From Deltaproteobacteria bacterium (GTDB taxonomy: Bacteria; Desulfobacterota; Dissulfuribacteria; Dissulfuribacterales; UBA3076), in NCBI GenBank assembly GCA_013138705.1, contig WTCF01000112.1:1-9688 (forward strand): a stretch of DNA of 9,688 bases, read 5' to 3'. Positions within the stretch are counted from its first letter, which is position 1, and each line of letters opens with the position of its first letter. Position numbers and translations under genes: made by a program. The notes under the pieces are model-generated. The model searched no databases. It was given only the letters and a program-made list of their open reading frames with translations, and had not been told where the DNA came from. Below are positions 1 to 6,701 of the stretch, piece after piece.

Positions 1-1
1 T

Positions 2-817
2 CTTTCTACAGAAGACATATATGATTTAGAGAGTCCTGGGTTTTTCCTCTGTCCCATAGAAAAGATACGGCCAAATCCCGATCAGCCACGAAAGCATATA
101 GATCAAGATTCCCTTGAGGGCCTTGCCGGGTCCATCAAGGAGAAAGGTATCCTTCAGCCCTTGGTGGTCTGGGAAGTTGATGGTGTTTATGAGCTGATAG
201 TCGGCGAAAGACGATGGAGGGCGGCCCAAAAGGCCGGGCTTAAGGCGGTCCCTGTTGTCATAAAGGATGTGAGCCCTGACGAACTTCTTGAGCTGGCACT
301 GGTTGAGAATATCCAGAGAGAGGACTTGAATCCCCTGGAAGAGGCTATGGCCTATAGCAGGCTTATTAATGAGCTGGGACATACACAGTCCCAGGTGGCC
401 TCAAGGGTGGGAAGGGAAAGGTCCACTGTGGCCAACTTCCTGAGGCTTCTCCAGTTACCCGACTATGCTCAAGCCGACCTGCTTGATGGCCGGCTCAGCA
501 TGGGACATGCCCGGGCCATTTTGATGCTGGAAGATCCTGAAAGCCGGAAGGAGTTAAGAGACCGGATAATCAAAAAAGAGCTTTCCGTACGACAGGCAGA
601 GGCCATGGCCCGTCGATTAGCTAAAGGAAAAAGGCTGGGTGCGAGAGTGCGAAGGGAAGATCCTGACATCAGGAATCTTTGCGAAGACCTGACTCGCAGG
701 CTTGGTTCTAAAGTAAAAATAGTGCAGACTAAAAGGGGCGGCAGGTTGGAGATACGCTATCGTTCCGTCCAGGACCTGGAACGGGTTATACAGTTGCTCA
801 GGGCAGGTGAGGTATGA
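2..817 (+). CDS. parB: ParB/Spo0J chromosome partitioning protein, 5' end missing
   Basis: This is a centromere-binding CTPase clamp that loads at parS sites and works with ParA in chromosome segregation. The frame is open from base 2 to the TGA at 815-817, giving 271 visible residues. The true start lies left of the window, probably only 10-25 residues away judging by the usual ParB length of about 280-300. Visible residues 22-31 (IRPNPDQPRK) open the ParB N-domain. GERRWRA at 68-74 and ENIQRED at 102-108 are the conserved CTP/DNA-gate boxes. A helix-turn-helix follows at about 128-148 (TQSQVASRVGRERSTV). A basic linker (about 190-225) leads to a short C-terminal dimerisation segment ending LERVIQLLRAGEV. 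An internal TTG at 161 would cut off the conserved box and is not the start. ParA is expected upstream, outside the window. The stop codon sits in the left arm of the 813-942 repeat. Family assignment is very secure. Confidence 0.97.
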   Translation, partial: LSTEDIYDLESPGFFLCPIEKIRPNPDQPRKHIDQDSLEGLAGSIKEKGILQPLVVWEVDGVYELIVGERRWRAAQKAGLKAVPVVIKDVSPDELLELALVENIQREDLNPLEEAMAYSRLINELGHTQSQVASRVGRERSTVANFLRLLQLPDYAQADLLDGRLSMGHARAILMLEDPESRKELRDRIIKKELSVRQAEAMARRLAKGKRLGARVRREDPDIRNLCEDLTRRLGSKVKIVQTKRGGRLEIRYRSVQDLERVIQLLRAGEV

Positions 818-942
818 TTCCGCTGAAAATACACCATCTGCTGCGTTGCTTCGATTTCCTCGTCATTGCGACGTACACTGAGTACGCCTCATTCCTCGGA
901 AATTTCGCGCCTTGCATCTGAAGCATTTTGAGCGGAATCATA
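813..942. repeat. ~130-bp imperfect palindromic repeat, MITE-like, possible bidirectional terminator
   Basis: The ends form a perfect 12-bp inverted repeat, TATGATTCCGCT at 813-824 and AGCGGAATCATA at 931-942. After one mismatch a further 5-bp match follows (AAAAT against ATTTT). The arms continue as an imperfect match to a central hairpin, CGTAC (872-876), loop ACTGA, GTACG (882-886). Read as a TGATTCCGCT...AGCGGAATCA core at 815-940, it is flanked on both sides by TA, as expected for a TA target duplication of the IS630/Tc1-mariner type; because TA is itself palindromic, this cannot be told apart from a longer arm. No coding frame was found inside. It lies between the convergent genes parB and hydA, so the RNA could form a long hairpin that ends or protects both transcripts. 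It resembles dispersed palindromic repeats I recall from Desulfobacterota genomes, but only this one copy is in the window. Confidence 0.75.
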
Positions 943-1016
943 TTTCAGGATTCCGGCTTTCGGATGATCAAGGCCACAGAAGCCTTTAAAGAGATTTGGA
1001 ATGATGGATTGTCGTC
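943..1016. other. Remainder of convergent parB-hydA intergenic gap
   Basis: This 74-bp stretch follows the palindromic repeat and precedes the hydA stop codon. The only structure I see is a short hairpin, AAGGC (970-974), a 7-base loop, then GCCTT (982-986). It has a 5-bp stem and no T-run on either strand, so it would be a weak terminator at best. No coding frame is supported. Confidence 0.4.
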
Positions 1017-2303
1017 TCAATGCACTGAGCAGGAAATACACGGGTCATAGGCCCTGACAAGCATCTGAGAAAGATTCGCGATCTCTTTCTCGCCCTTTCC
1101 CTGTGCTACTGATTCCTCTACCAGCTTTTTGAGATCATAATAAATGTTGGCATTGTTCTGATTGGTAGGAATCACGCAATCCGACCTTTCGATTTTTCCC
1201 TCTCTGTTGATCCGGTAGCAATGATAGAGTATCCCTCGTGGCGCCTCAACGGCCCCCACGCCTTCACATTCCTTTACAGTGTAAGGGCTTGAAAATTCAG
1301 AGATGTCCGAGTCGATTAGCTCTGAGATAAGGTCTTTTGACTCATACACAAGGTGAACGCATTCCACAAGCTGTGCCGGATTGTAAAAGAATGGATTGTG
1401 GACTCCCTGTCTTAAATTCAGTACCTCGGCCGCCCCTTTTGCCTTTGGGTGCAACAGATCATAGTTGTTGTTAAACCTTGCCAATGCACCAACTGCAAAA
1501 GATTCCCTGCTGAGCCTTGTCATTTTTGCAGTAGAGAAATCGACAATATATTCGTTTGTCATAGCAAGATATTCATCTTCCTTCCTGGAAACACCATCGC
1601 TTGAAACAAGATCCCCTCCAATGAATGGATATTCCCCAGCCCCCTTGAGGGACACGAATTCAGTTTCTCTTACAAAATCAGGCAGGTTGAATTTCTTAAA
1701 TAACTCAAGGGCTTTCCACAGATAAGGGATAGTAGCATCCAGGTCTTTGGCCAGTTCAGTTAACTGTATTTTGCGTGGTATCTGTGTCAGACCGCCGATC
1801 TTTATGACTATTGGATGCGTGCTCCTGCCTACCAGAAGATCAGCGGCCTTGTTGGCAAATCCCTTGATTTTGGCAGCGGTCTCCACCACCTCCGGATGCG
1901 TCTGCATGAGCGGAATCGCGCTGGGCACATTAAGAAAGTCCGGTGCCACCAGGAAAAAGAGGTGGAGGCTATGGCTTTGCAGCGTCTCGGCATGCATGGC
2001 AAGGAGCCGTACCTTCTGTGCCGGCTCCGGAATCCGGATCTTCAGTGCCCGTTCTATGGCCCTGGCGCTTGCCAGGGAATGTGAAATGGAACATATACCG
2101 CAGATCCGGGCCGCAAGGATCGGAACCATTTCAATGGAAAGTCCCTTGAACATTACCTCAAAAAACCTGGGAGTCTCTACTACGGCCCAGGTACATTCAG
2201 CCAGCTTTCCGTCTTCGACCCTGATCCTGATATCCCCGTGCCCCTCGACCCGGCACAGATGCTTAATATCTATGTTTAAGGATTTTACTGTCTTAACAGT
2301 CAT
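1017..2303 (-). CDS. hydA: Group 3b-type [NiFe]-hydrogenase large (alpha) subunit HydA
   Basis: This is the catalytic subunit of a cytoplasmic, NAD(P)-linked hydrogenase and holds the Ni-Fe(CN)2CO site. The 428-residue length is normal for sulfhydrogenase alpha subunits. The N-terminal ligand motif is RICGICSISH at residues 66-75 (Cys68, Cys71), preceded by RVEGHGDI at 18-25. The C-terminal motif is DPCISCSVH at 420-428 (Cys422, Cys425, His428). All four nickel-binding cysteines are present, with no selenocysteine replacement. The protein ends exactly at His428, so the short peptide that most large-subunit precursors carry beyond this His/Arg is absent. The start ATG at 2303 overlaps the end of hydD by 11 bp (ATGACTGTTAA). 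I see no strong Shine-Dalgarno sequence, so translation is probably coupled to hydD. It is the last gene of hydBGDA. Function is secure; the exact subgroup rests on the four-gene set. Confidence 0.96.
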   Translation of the reverse strand: MTVKTVKSLNIDIKHLCRVEGHGDIRIRVEDGKLAECTWAVVETPRFFEVMFKGLSIEMVPILAARICGICSISHSLASARAIERALKIRIPEPAQKVRLLAMHAETLQSHSLHLFFLVAPDFLNVPSAIPLMQTHPEVVETAAKIKGFANKAADLLVGRSTHPIVIKIGGLTQIPRKIQLTELAKDLDATIPYLWKALELFKKFNLPDFVRETEFVSLKGAGEYPFIGGDLVSSDGVSRKEDEYLAMTNEYIVDFSTAKMTRLSRESFAVGALARFNNNYDLLHPKAKGAAEVLNLRQGVHNPFFYNPAQLVECVHLVYESKDLISELIDSDISEFSSPYTVKECEGVGAVEAPRGILYHCYRINREGKIERSDCVIPTNQNNANIYYDLKKLVEESVAQGKGEKEIANLSQMLVRAYDPCISCSVH

Positions 2304-3057
2304 TGTCTAAAATTCCACTGAAGGCATTGAAAAAGTTCATCCGTTCTGCAATATGTGCTTCTGTAAATCCCTTTTCTCTGAGTATTTCCATGAGCGATTC
2401 AATGTTTGCCTCTTCCGAAGGCCCCCGGCAGCCCCAACAACCAAGCCGGTTCCGTGGACAGACAGCATTACAGCCGGCGCGCGTAACAGGTCCCAGACAC
2501 ATCATTCCCATATCAAGCACGCAGGAATTGAGCCGTTGTTTACATTCAACGCAGACAGGGTATCTGGGAAGCTGTGGCTTTATTCCGAGTACCAGGTGGC
2601 GCACCAGCCACTCGAATTCAGGTTTTGAAATGGGACATCCGGGCAGCTCTATGTCCACAGGGACTATTTCCGCCACCTTTCTGACCGGCCCGGTATCTAC
2701 AGGGTGTCCGTCATAGACCTCTTTTACCACATCCGGCAGGGGAAAACGGCTTCTCAGGTTGTTCACACCGCCCAGGCAGGCACACGCCCCCATTGCCACA
2801 AGAATTCCTGCCTGTTCACGGATCTTTTTGAGCCTTGCCACCTCACTGTCAGTGGTAATGCACCCGTCAATAAAGGCAATTTCATAATCATCACGCCTCT
2901 CAGAAGAGATCTCCCGGAAGTTTACTACCTCTACCAGGCCAAACAGGTCCTTCAGGTTCTCTTCCTTATTGACTATCTGGAGCTGGCATCCCTCACACCC
3001 GGTAAAATCAAAGAATCCCACCTTCGGCCTTTTAAGCGTAATCCCTAAGTATTTCAT
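2293..3057 (-). CDS. hydD: Group 3b-type [NiFe]-hydrogenase small (delta) subunit HydD
   Basis: This is the electron-transfer subunit that pairs with HydA and carries electrons from the NiFe site towards HydG. It has 254 residues and no Tat signal peptide, so it is cytoplasmic, unlike group 1 small subunits. The proximal 4Fe-4S ligands are CEGC (Cys21, Cys24), the GACACLGG loop (Cys92, with Cys94 also present) and ELPGC (Cys141). Eight more cysteines (169, 172, 179, 187, 196, 200, 207, 210), including the CWGC motif at 207-210, suit two further 4Fe-4S clusters, as in MvhG/HydD-type small subunits. The ATG at 3057 lies 18 bp after the hydG stop. The leader is AT-rich with no recognisable Shine-Dalgarno sequence, and an in-frame TAG (3078-3076) just upstream rules out a longer ATG start. 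The gene ends inside the start of hydA. Confidence 0.95.
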   Translation of the reverse strand: MKYLGITLKRPKVGFFDFTGCEGCQLQIVNKEENLKDLFGLVEVVNFREISSERRDDYEIAFIDGCITTDSEVARLKKIREQAGILVAMGACACLGGVNNLRSRFPLPDVVKEVYDGHPVDTGPVRKVAEIVPVDIELPGCPISKPEFEWLVRHLVLGIKPQLPRYPVCVECKQRLNSCVLDMGMMCLGPVTRAGCNAVCPRNRLGCWGCRGPSEEANIESLMEILREKGFTEAHIAERMNFFNAFSGILDNDC

Positions 3058-3075
3058 TATATTAACATAGATGAG

Positions 3076-3939
3076 CTATATGGCTTCCTTGAGATTCATC
3101 ACTGTCCAGTAATCAAACACCGGTCCATCCAGACAGGTGAATGTGGAACCTACATTACAACGGCAGCACTTTCCCATACCGCAATGCATCCTTCGCTCAA
3201 GGGAGACAAACATCAGCTGTCGCGGAATACCTATATCGCTGAGGTATGCGCATACGAACTTAAACATTACAGGAGGTCCGCATACAATCGCAAAGGTGTT
3301 ATCAGGATCAATCCGGACCTCTTTGAACAAATCAGTGATCAGCCCGACCCGCCCCTTCCAGTGCTCATCGGGTTCCTGGATTATTGTGAGGAGTTTCATG
3401 TTATAAATTTTTTGCCATTCCTCAAACTGATAATCGAACAGGATCTGTCCGGGCTCCCTGGTACCATAGAGAATCGTAATATCCTTGTATGCGGACCGGT
3501 ATTCGTTCACCCAGTAAATGGGAGAACGAAGCGGGGCGATGCCCAGCCCTCCAGCTATCAAGAGGATATTACGCCCCACCATCTTTTGCATTGGGAAATG
3601 TGTTCCAAAGGGTCCTCTGATCCCGACTATCGCCCCTGGCTCTAAACGGTGGAGCATTCCTGTAACCTTGCCGGCCTTTCGTATGCAGAGTCCGATGAAC
3701 TCCCTGTTGGAGGGGGAACTTGAAATGGATATGGGAACCTCTCCGCATCCCGGCAGCTCCAGCATCACGAACTGGCCGGGGAGAAAGGTAAGTTTTTCTC
3801 TTTCGCAAGAGTCTAATATCCTTATTTGAAAGAGTTTCTCCTGAGCTGTTAACTTGACAATATTGATGACTTCGGACTTGAAGCCCCTTTCTGTCTGCAT
3901 CAGGATAGATTTGTTGTTAAAATCCGGAGGCCTTTCCAT
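3076..3939 (-). CDS. hydG: Hydrogenase FAD/NAD(P)-binding (gamma) subunit HydG
   Basis: This is a flavoprotein of the ferredoxin-NADP reductase/PyrK-like family that exchanges electrons between NAD(P)(H) and the Fe-S chain. With the ATG at 3939 it has 287 residues. A beta-barrel FAD domain carries [11 protein letters not shown] (54-64) and [11 protein letters not shown] (66-76). The NAD(P) domain has [11 protein letters not shown] (126-136) and a CGPP motif (220-223). The C-terminal 2Fe-2S site has Cys253, Cys258, Cys261 and Cys269, with an extra Cys259. Start choice: the ATG at 3939 has GGAG six to seven bases upstream and begins 19 bp past the hydB stop. An in-frame ATG at 3984 would add 15 residues and overlap hydB by 26 bp, with a poorer ribosome site. 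The shorter N-terminus also fits archaeal HydG better, from memory. The name follows sulfhydrogenase usage and is unrelated to the FeFe-hydrogenase maturase HydG. Confidence 0.93.
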   Translation of the reverse strand: MERPPDFNNKSILMQTERGFKSEVINIVKLTAQEKLFQIRILDSCEREKLTFLPGQFVMLELPGCGEVPISISSSPSNREFIGLCIRKAGKVTGMLHRLEPGAIVGIRGPFGTHFPMQKMVGRNILLIAGGLGIAPLRSPIYWVNEYRSAYKDITILYGTREPGQILFDYQFEEWQKIYNMKLLTIIQEPDEHWKGRVGLITDLFKEVRIDPDNTFAIVCGPPVMFKFVCAYLSDIGIPRQLMFVSLERRMHCGMGKCCRCNVGSTFTCLDGPVFDYWTVMNLKEAI

Positions 3940-3958
3940 GAAAGGCTCCGGATTTATA

Positions 3959-5023
3959 TCATATTCCGGGATCTTTATATTCATTTTTCTCAGTCCTGAT
4001 CAAATCATCAATCACTGCCTTGGGGCTGATCCCTGCCAGGCACGCCTTTCCGCACCGGTTGCATCCCACACATAGTGATTGATTAAAGGCCTCCACAAAT
4101 CCCCTGAACTGGTGATAATATCGATACTTCAATCGAATATGCGCATCCGGGCGGAAATTATGCCCCCCGGCCACAGCGGCAAAATCAAGTAGGTTACAGG
4201 AGTATAAAAATTTTCTCTTAGTAGCATTGGAAAAACTCAGATCCGTGTCCTCTTCTATGCCATAGCAGTAACAGGTTGGACATACCATAGCGCAGCTTCC
4301 ACAGCTCAGGCATTTATCCCCCCACTTTTTCCAGACCTCAGACTCAAACTCCAGGTCCATTAATTCAGGCAAGATCGTAATGTCAACCTGGGTCTTGAAC
4401 TTTGATTCAATCTGTTTTTTTACTGTCTTGAAACGCTTCTGGTCTTCCTCTGTGACCTCTCTGGCATCGAATCTGTTCAAGATGATGTAAGCAGTATCGG
4501 AATTAATGGCTACAAAGTATCTGTCTCCAATGTCGGTCAGAAAGAGGTCAAAACCATGAAAGACCGTGTCTGTATTCATTGACCGGCAGAAACAGTCTTC
4601 CAGGGGTTCATGGTCGAGCCCTATGATAAAGGTGTTGCGCCTTCGCGCAAAATAATACGGGTTGGGATAGACACTTTTCAACATCACCTGGTCAAGTTTT
4701 AACAGGGCATTAATATCGCAAGCCCGCATTCCGATGATTACCCGCGGGTGAGTGGTATATTGGATTTCCTGCTCCCAGCCTTTGTCATTAAAATGATAGG
4801 TGGCGAGGTCTTCCTTAAAAGGCAAGAAATAATTCTTGGGCGAGGAGTAGGACCGGGTATAGTCCATCTCAAGCTCCTCAAAGGAGTTGATCTTCAGAAA
4901 CCTGTAAATCTTGTTCCCTTCCGTGTCCCGATCCCTTGATTTCGGACCGATGACCTCGTTTTCCTCCAGCAAGGCCTCGACCATTCTTTTGAAGTTTTCT
5001 TTGGTAATCGTTTTAAACAGCAT
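3959..5023 (-). CDS. hydB: Hydrogenase 4Fe-4S (beta) subunit HydB, AsrA-like
   Basis: This 354-residue iron-sulfur protein belongs to the sulfhydrogenase beta/anaerobic sulfite reductase A family and extends the electron chain of the NAD(P)-linked hydrogenase. The N-terminal domain includes [11 protein letters not shown] (97-107), typical of the family, and CFC at 144-146. Two ferredoxin-type motifs follow: Cys238, 241, 244 and 248 ([12 protein letters not shown]), and Cys318, 321, 324 and 328 ([11 protein letters not shown]). The proline that usually follows the last cysteine is replaced by Leu in the second motif. There is no signal peptide or membrane segment. The ATG at 5023 is preceded by AGGT six bases upstream. 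It is the first gene of hydBGDA, so the operon promoter should lie in 5024-5176 unless transcription reads through from gltX. Confidence 0.94.
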   Translation of the reverse strand: MLFKTITKENFKRMVEALLEENEVIGPKSRDRDTEGNKIYRFLKINSFEELEMDYTRSYSSPKNYFLPFKEDLATYHFNDKGWEQEIQYTTHPRVIIGMRACDINALLKLDQVMLKSVYPNPYYFARRRNTFIIGLDHEPLEDCFCRSMNTDTVFHGFDLFLTDIGDRYFVAINSDTAYIILNRFDAREVTEEDQKRFKTVKKQIESKFKTQVDITILPELMDLEFESEVWKKWGDKCLSCGSCAMVCPTCYCYGIEEDTDLSFSNATKRKFLYSCNLLDFAAVAGGHNFRPDAHIRLKYRYYHQFRGFVEAFNQSLCVGCNRCGKACLAGISPKAVIDDLIRTEKNEYKDPGI

Positions 5024-5089
5024 GGAGTTACCTGATGTCTGACAAGAAATCGCTTTCCGGCAAATTTGTATTCAGGCCGTTAGATAGAC

Positions 5090-5120
5090 GTGCCATATGC
5101 CCGGCATTTACAGCCGGCAC
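5090..5120. promoter_or_regulatory. GC-rich inverted repeat upstream of hydB
   Basis: CCGGC (5101-5105), loop ATTTACA, then GCCGG (5113-5117) make a 5-bp GC stem. An alternative outer pairing uses GTGCC (5090-5094) and GGCAC (5116-5120). It lies 67-97 bp upstream of the hydB start, within the 153-bp gltX-hydB gap. It could be an operator, a leader hairpin or a terminator for the gltX transcript; no T-run follows directly on the minus strand. A poor promoter-like TTGTGT/GATAAT pair (15-bp spacing, minus strand) lies just upstream. The role is unproven. Confidence 0.35.
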
Positions 5121-5156
5121 ATATATTTATTATCGTTTTTTTACCCGGAACACAAG

Positions 5157-5174
5157 AAAAAGTATATTCTTTTT
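5157..5174. terminator. AT-rich hairpin just after gltX, possible weak terminator
   Basis: AAAAAG (5157-5162), loop TATATT and CTTTTT (5169-5174) form a perfect 6-bp inverted repeat immediately after the gltX stop codon on the minus strand. The stem is mostly A-T and would be weak, and only CTTTTT then CTTGTG follows, so this may not separate glnS-gltX from hydBGDA. Confidence 0.3.
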
Positions 5175-5176
5175 GG

Positions 5177-6688
5177 TTAAGGTTTTCTGAACAGTTCGGA
5201 CACGCTACGGAGCCTCTTGACTACCCGGTCCTTTCCAATGGCCGTCAGCACATCAAAGATGCCCGGACCCGCCAGTTGGCCTGTGACCACAGTACGAACG
5301 GCATTGATAATAATACCCGGCTTTACTTCAAGCCCTTGTGCAAAGTCCCTTACAACTTCTTCGGTAGTTTCGAGAGTCCAGGACTCGAGCTGCTCCATGC
5401 GGTCTGCAAGCTGCGGCAGCCAGTCTTTTAGGTCCGGGTATTTGAGCACTCTTTTCTTAAAGGCCTTGGGGTCAACGGGGAATTCCTCTGAGAAGTATGC
5501 CCTTCCCAGTTCTGCAAAGTCCTTAAGGGTATGAAAACGGCTTCTGATAAGATCCAGGGCGGCAAGGAACCATTGCCTTTTTTCACCGTCATATGCCGGG
5601 TCCCAGATGCCTTCCGTGACGAATTCCTCTTTCACAGTTTCGGCGATCTTTTCTATGGGCAATGTCCTCAGAAAATGAGAATTTATTGAAAGGGCTTTGG
5701 GGTCTGTGAAAAACTTCGGATCTCCCGGAGTGTAGTTGAATATGGAATTCGCCCGGCCTATACCCTCGAGTGAGAAGGCATCTGTCAACTCCTCCCTGCT
5801 GAATATCTCCCGGTCATCAGAGGTGTGCCAGCCGAGAAGCACAAGGTAGTTCACAAGGCCCCAGGGCAGAAATCCGTGATCCCTGTAAAACTGCACTGAT
5901 ACAAGTTCACCGTGGGTCCGCTTGGATATCTTGCGCTTCTTAAGATCCAGGGTAAGAGGCATATGGGCAAATACCGGAGGTTTTGCCCCAAGTGCCTCAT
6001 AGATAAGGATCTGCCTGGGAGTGTTGGCAAGGCCGTCCTGTCCCCGGATCACATGGGTGATTCCATCCCGGATGTCGTCCACGGCGTTTGAAAGGAGATA
6101 GAGCGGAGAGCCGTCCGACCGCAATATGACAAAGTCTTCAATATCCTGGTACTGTTTTTCAATCAGCCCATAGACCGCATCATTGACACATACTGACCCT
6201 TGTTGTTCAGGCACCTTGAAGCGAATGACATACGGAAGCCCCTGGGCCTCTTTGGCAGCTATGGCCTCTGATGTGAGCCTCCTGCAGGTCCTGTCGTACT
6301 GAACAGACTGTTTGGCTGCCAAAGCGGCCTTCCTCTTTACATCGAGTTCTTCCTTGGTGCAGAAACACTTGTAGGCATGGCCTGACTCAACCAACTGCAC
6401 GGCAGCTTTTTTATGCTCCTCAATGTATCTCGACTGGAAATACGGACCCTCGTCCCAATGGATCCCCAGCCAATTGAGCCCGTCTATGATTCCCTGGATG
6501 GAATCAGTTGTGGAACGTTCGACGTCTGTGTCCTCTATTCTCAATATGAAAACGCCCTTGTGTTTTTTTGCAAAGAGCCAGTTATATATAGCAGTACGAG
6601 CCCCGCCGATATGGAGATACCCTGTGGGGCTCGGGGCAAATCGTACACGTACGCCGTCTTTGGTTTTATCGTAGTTTTGAGATTGCAT
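5177..6688 (-). CDS. gltX: Glutamyl-tRNA synthetase (GluRS)
   Basis: This class I aminoacyl-tRNA synthetase joins glutamate to tRNA-Glu in the cytoplasm. It has 503 residues, slightly longer than E. coli GluRS (about 470). The Rossmann domain opens with APSPTGYLHIGGARTA (HIGH signature at 26-29). The second signature is KISKR at 253-257. A zinc-type site is seen as CFC (108-110) and YDRTC (131-135), matching the CxC...Y-x3-C pattern. The helical anticodon-binding region fills the C-terminus. Between the signatures the protein reads SDGSPLYLLSNAVDD and RGQDGLANTPRQ, where common GluRS have forms like SDGxPTY and RGEDHLSNTPRQ. This suggests a particular GluRS subfamily. The start at 6688 has AGGA ten bases upstream and lies 13 bp after the glnS stop, so the two genes are probably co-transcribed. 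Confidence 0.96.
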   Translation of the reverse strand: MQSQNYDKTKDGVRVRFAPSPTGYLHIGGARTAIYNWLFAKKHKGVFILRIEDTDVERSTTDSIQGIIDGLNWLGIHWDEGPYFQSRYIEEHKKAAVQLVESGHAYKCFCTKEELDVKRKAALAAKQSVQYDRTCRRLTSEAIAAKEAQGLPYVIRFKVPEQQGSVCVNDAVYGLIEKQYQDIEDFVILRSDGSPLYLLSNAVDDIRDGITHVIRGQDGLANTPRQILIYEALGAKPPVFAHMPLTLDLKKRKISKRTHGELVSVQFYRDHGFLPWGLVNYLVLLGWHTSDDREIFSREELTDAFSLEGIGRANSIFNYTPGDPKFFTDPKALSINSHFLRTLPIEKIAETVKEEFVTEGIWDPAYDGEKRQWFLAALDLIRSRFHTLKDFAELGRAYFSEEFPVDPKAFKKRVLKYPDLKDWLPQLADRMEQLESWTLETTEEVVRDFAQGLEVKPGIIINAVRTVVTGQLAGPGIFDVLTAIGKDRVVKRLRSVSELFRKP

Positions 6689-6701
6689 GTTGCCAGTATC
6701 C

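Noticed and set aside
26..382. Minus-strand open frame at the left edge
   Set aside because: It is antisense to the strongly conserved ParB N-domain and has no recognisable features.
161..817. parB starting at the internal TTG at 161
   Set aside because: The frame is open to the left edge and encodes the conserved PNPDQPRK region before this point, so the gene is simply cut by the window.
1017..1019. In-frame TGA after HydA DPCISCSVH as a selenocysteine codon
   Set aside because: Selenocysteine in hydrogenases replaces one of the metal-site cysteines, and all four are encoded as Cys here. The sequence after TGA shows no hydrogenase-like tail.
1747..2310. 187-codon plus-strand open frame opposite hydA
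   Set aside because: It is antisense to a gene with clear catalytic motifs, has biased composition and no recognisable domain, and has no supporting context.
3184..3645. 153-codon plus-strand open frame opposite hydG
   Set aside because: It is a shadow of hydG, with no family features.
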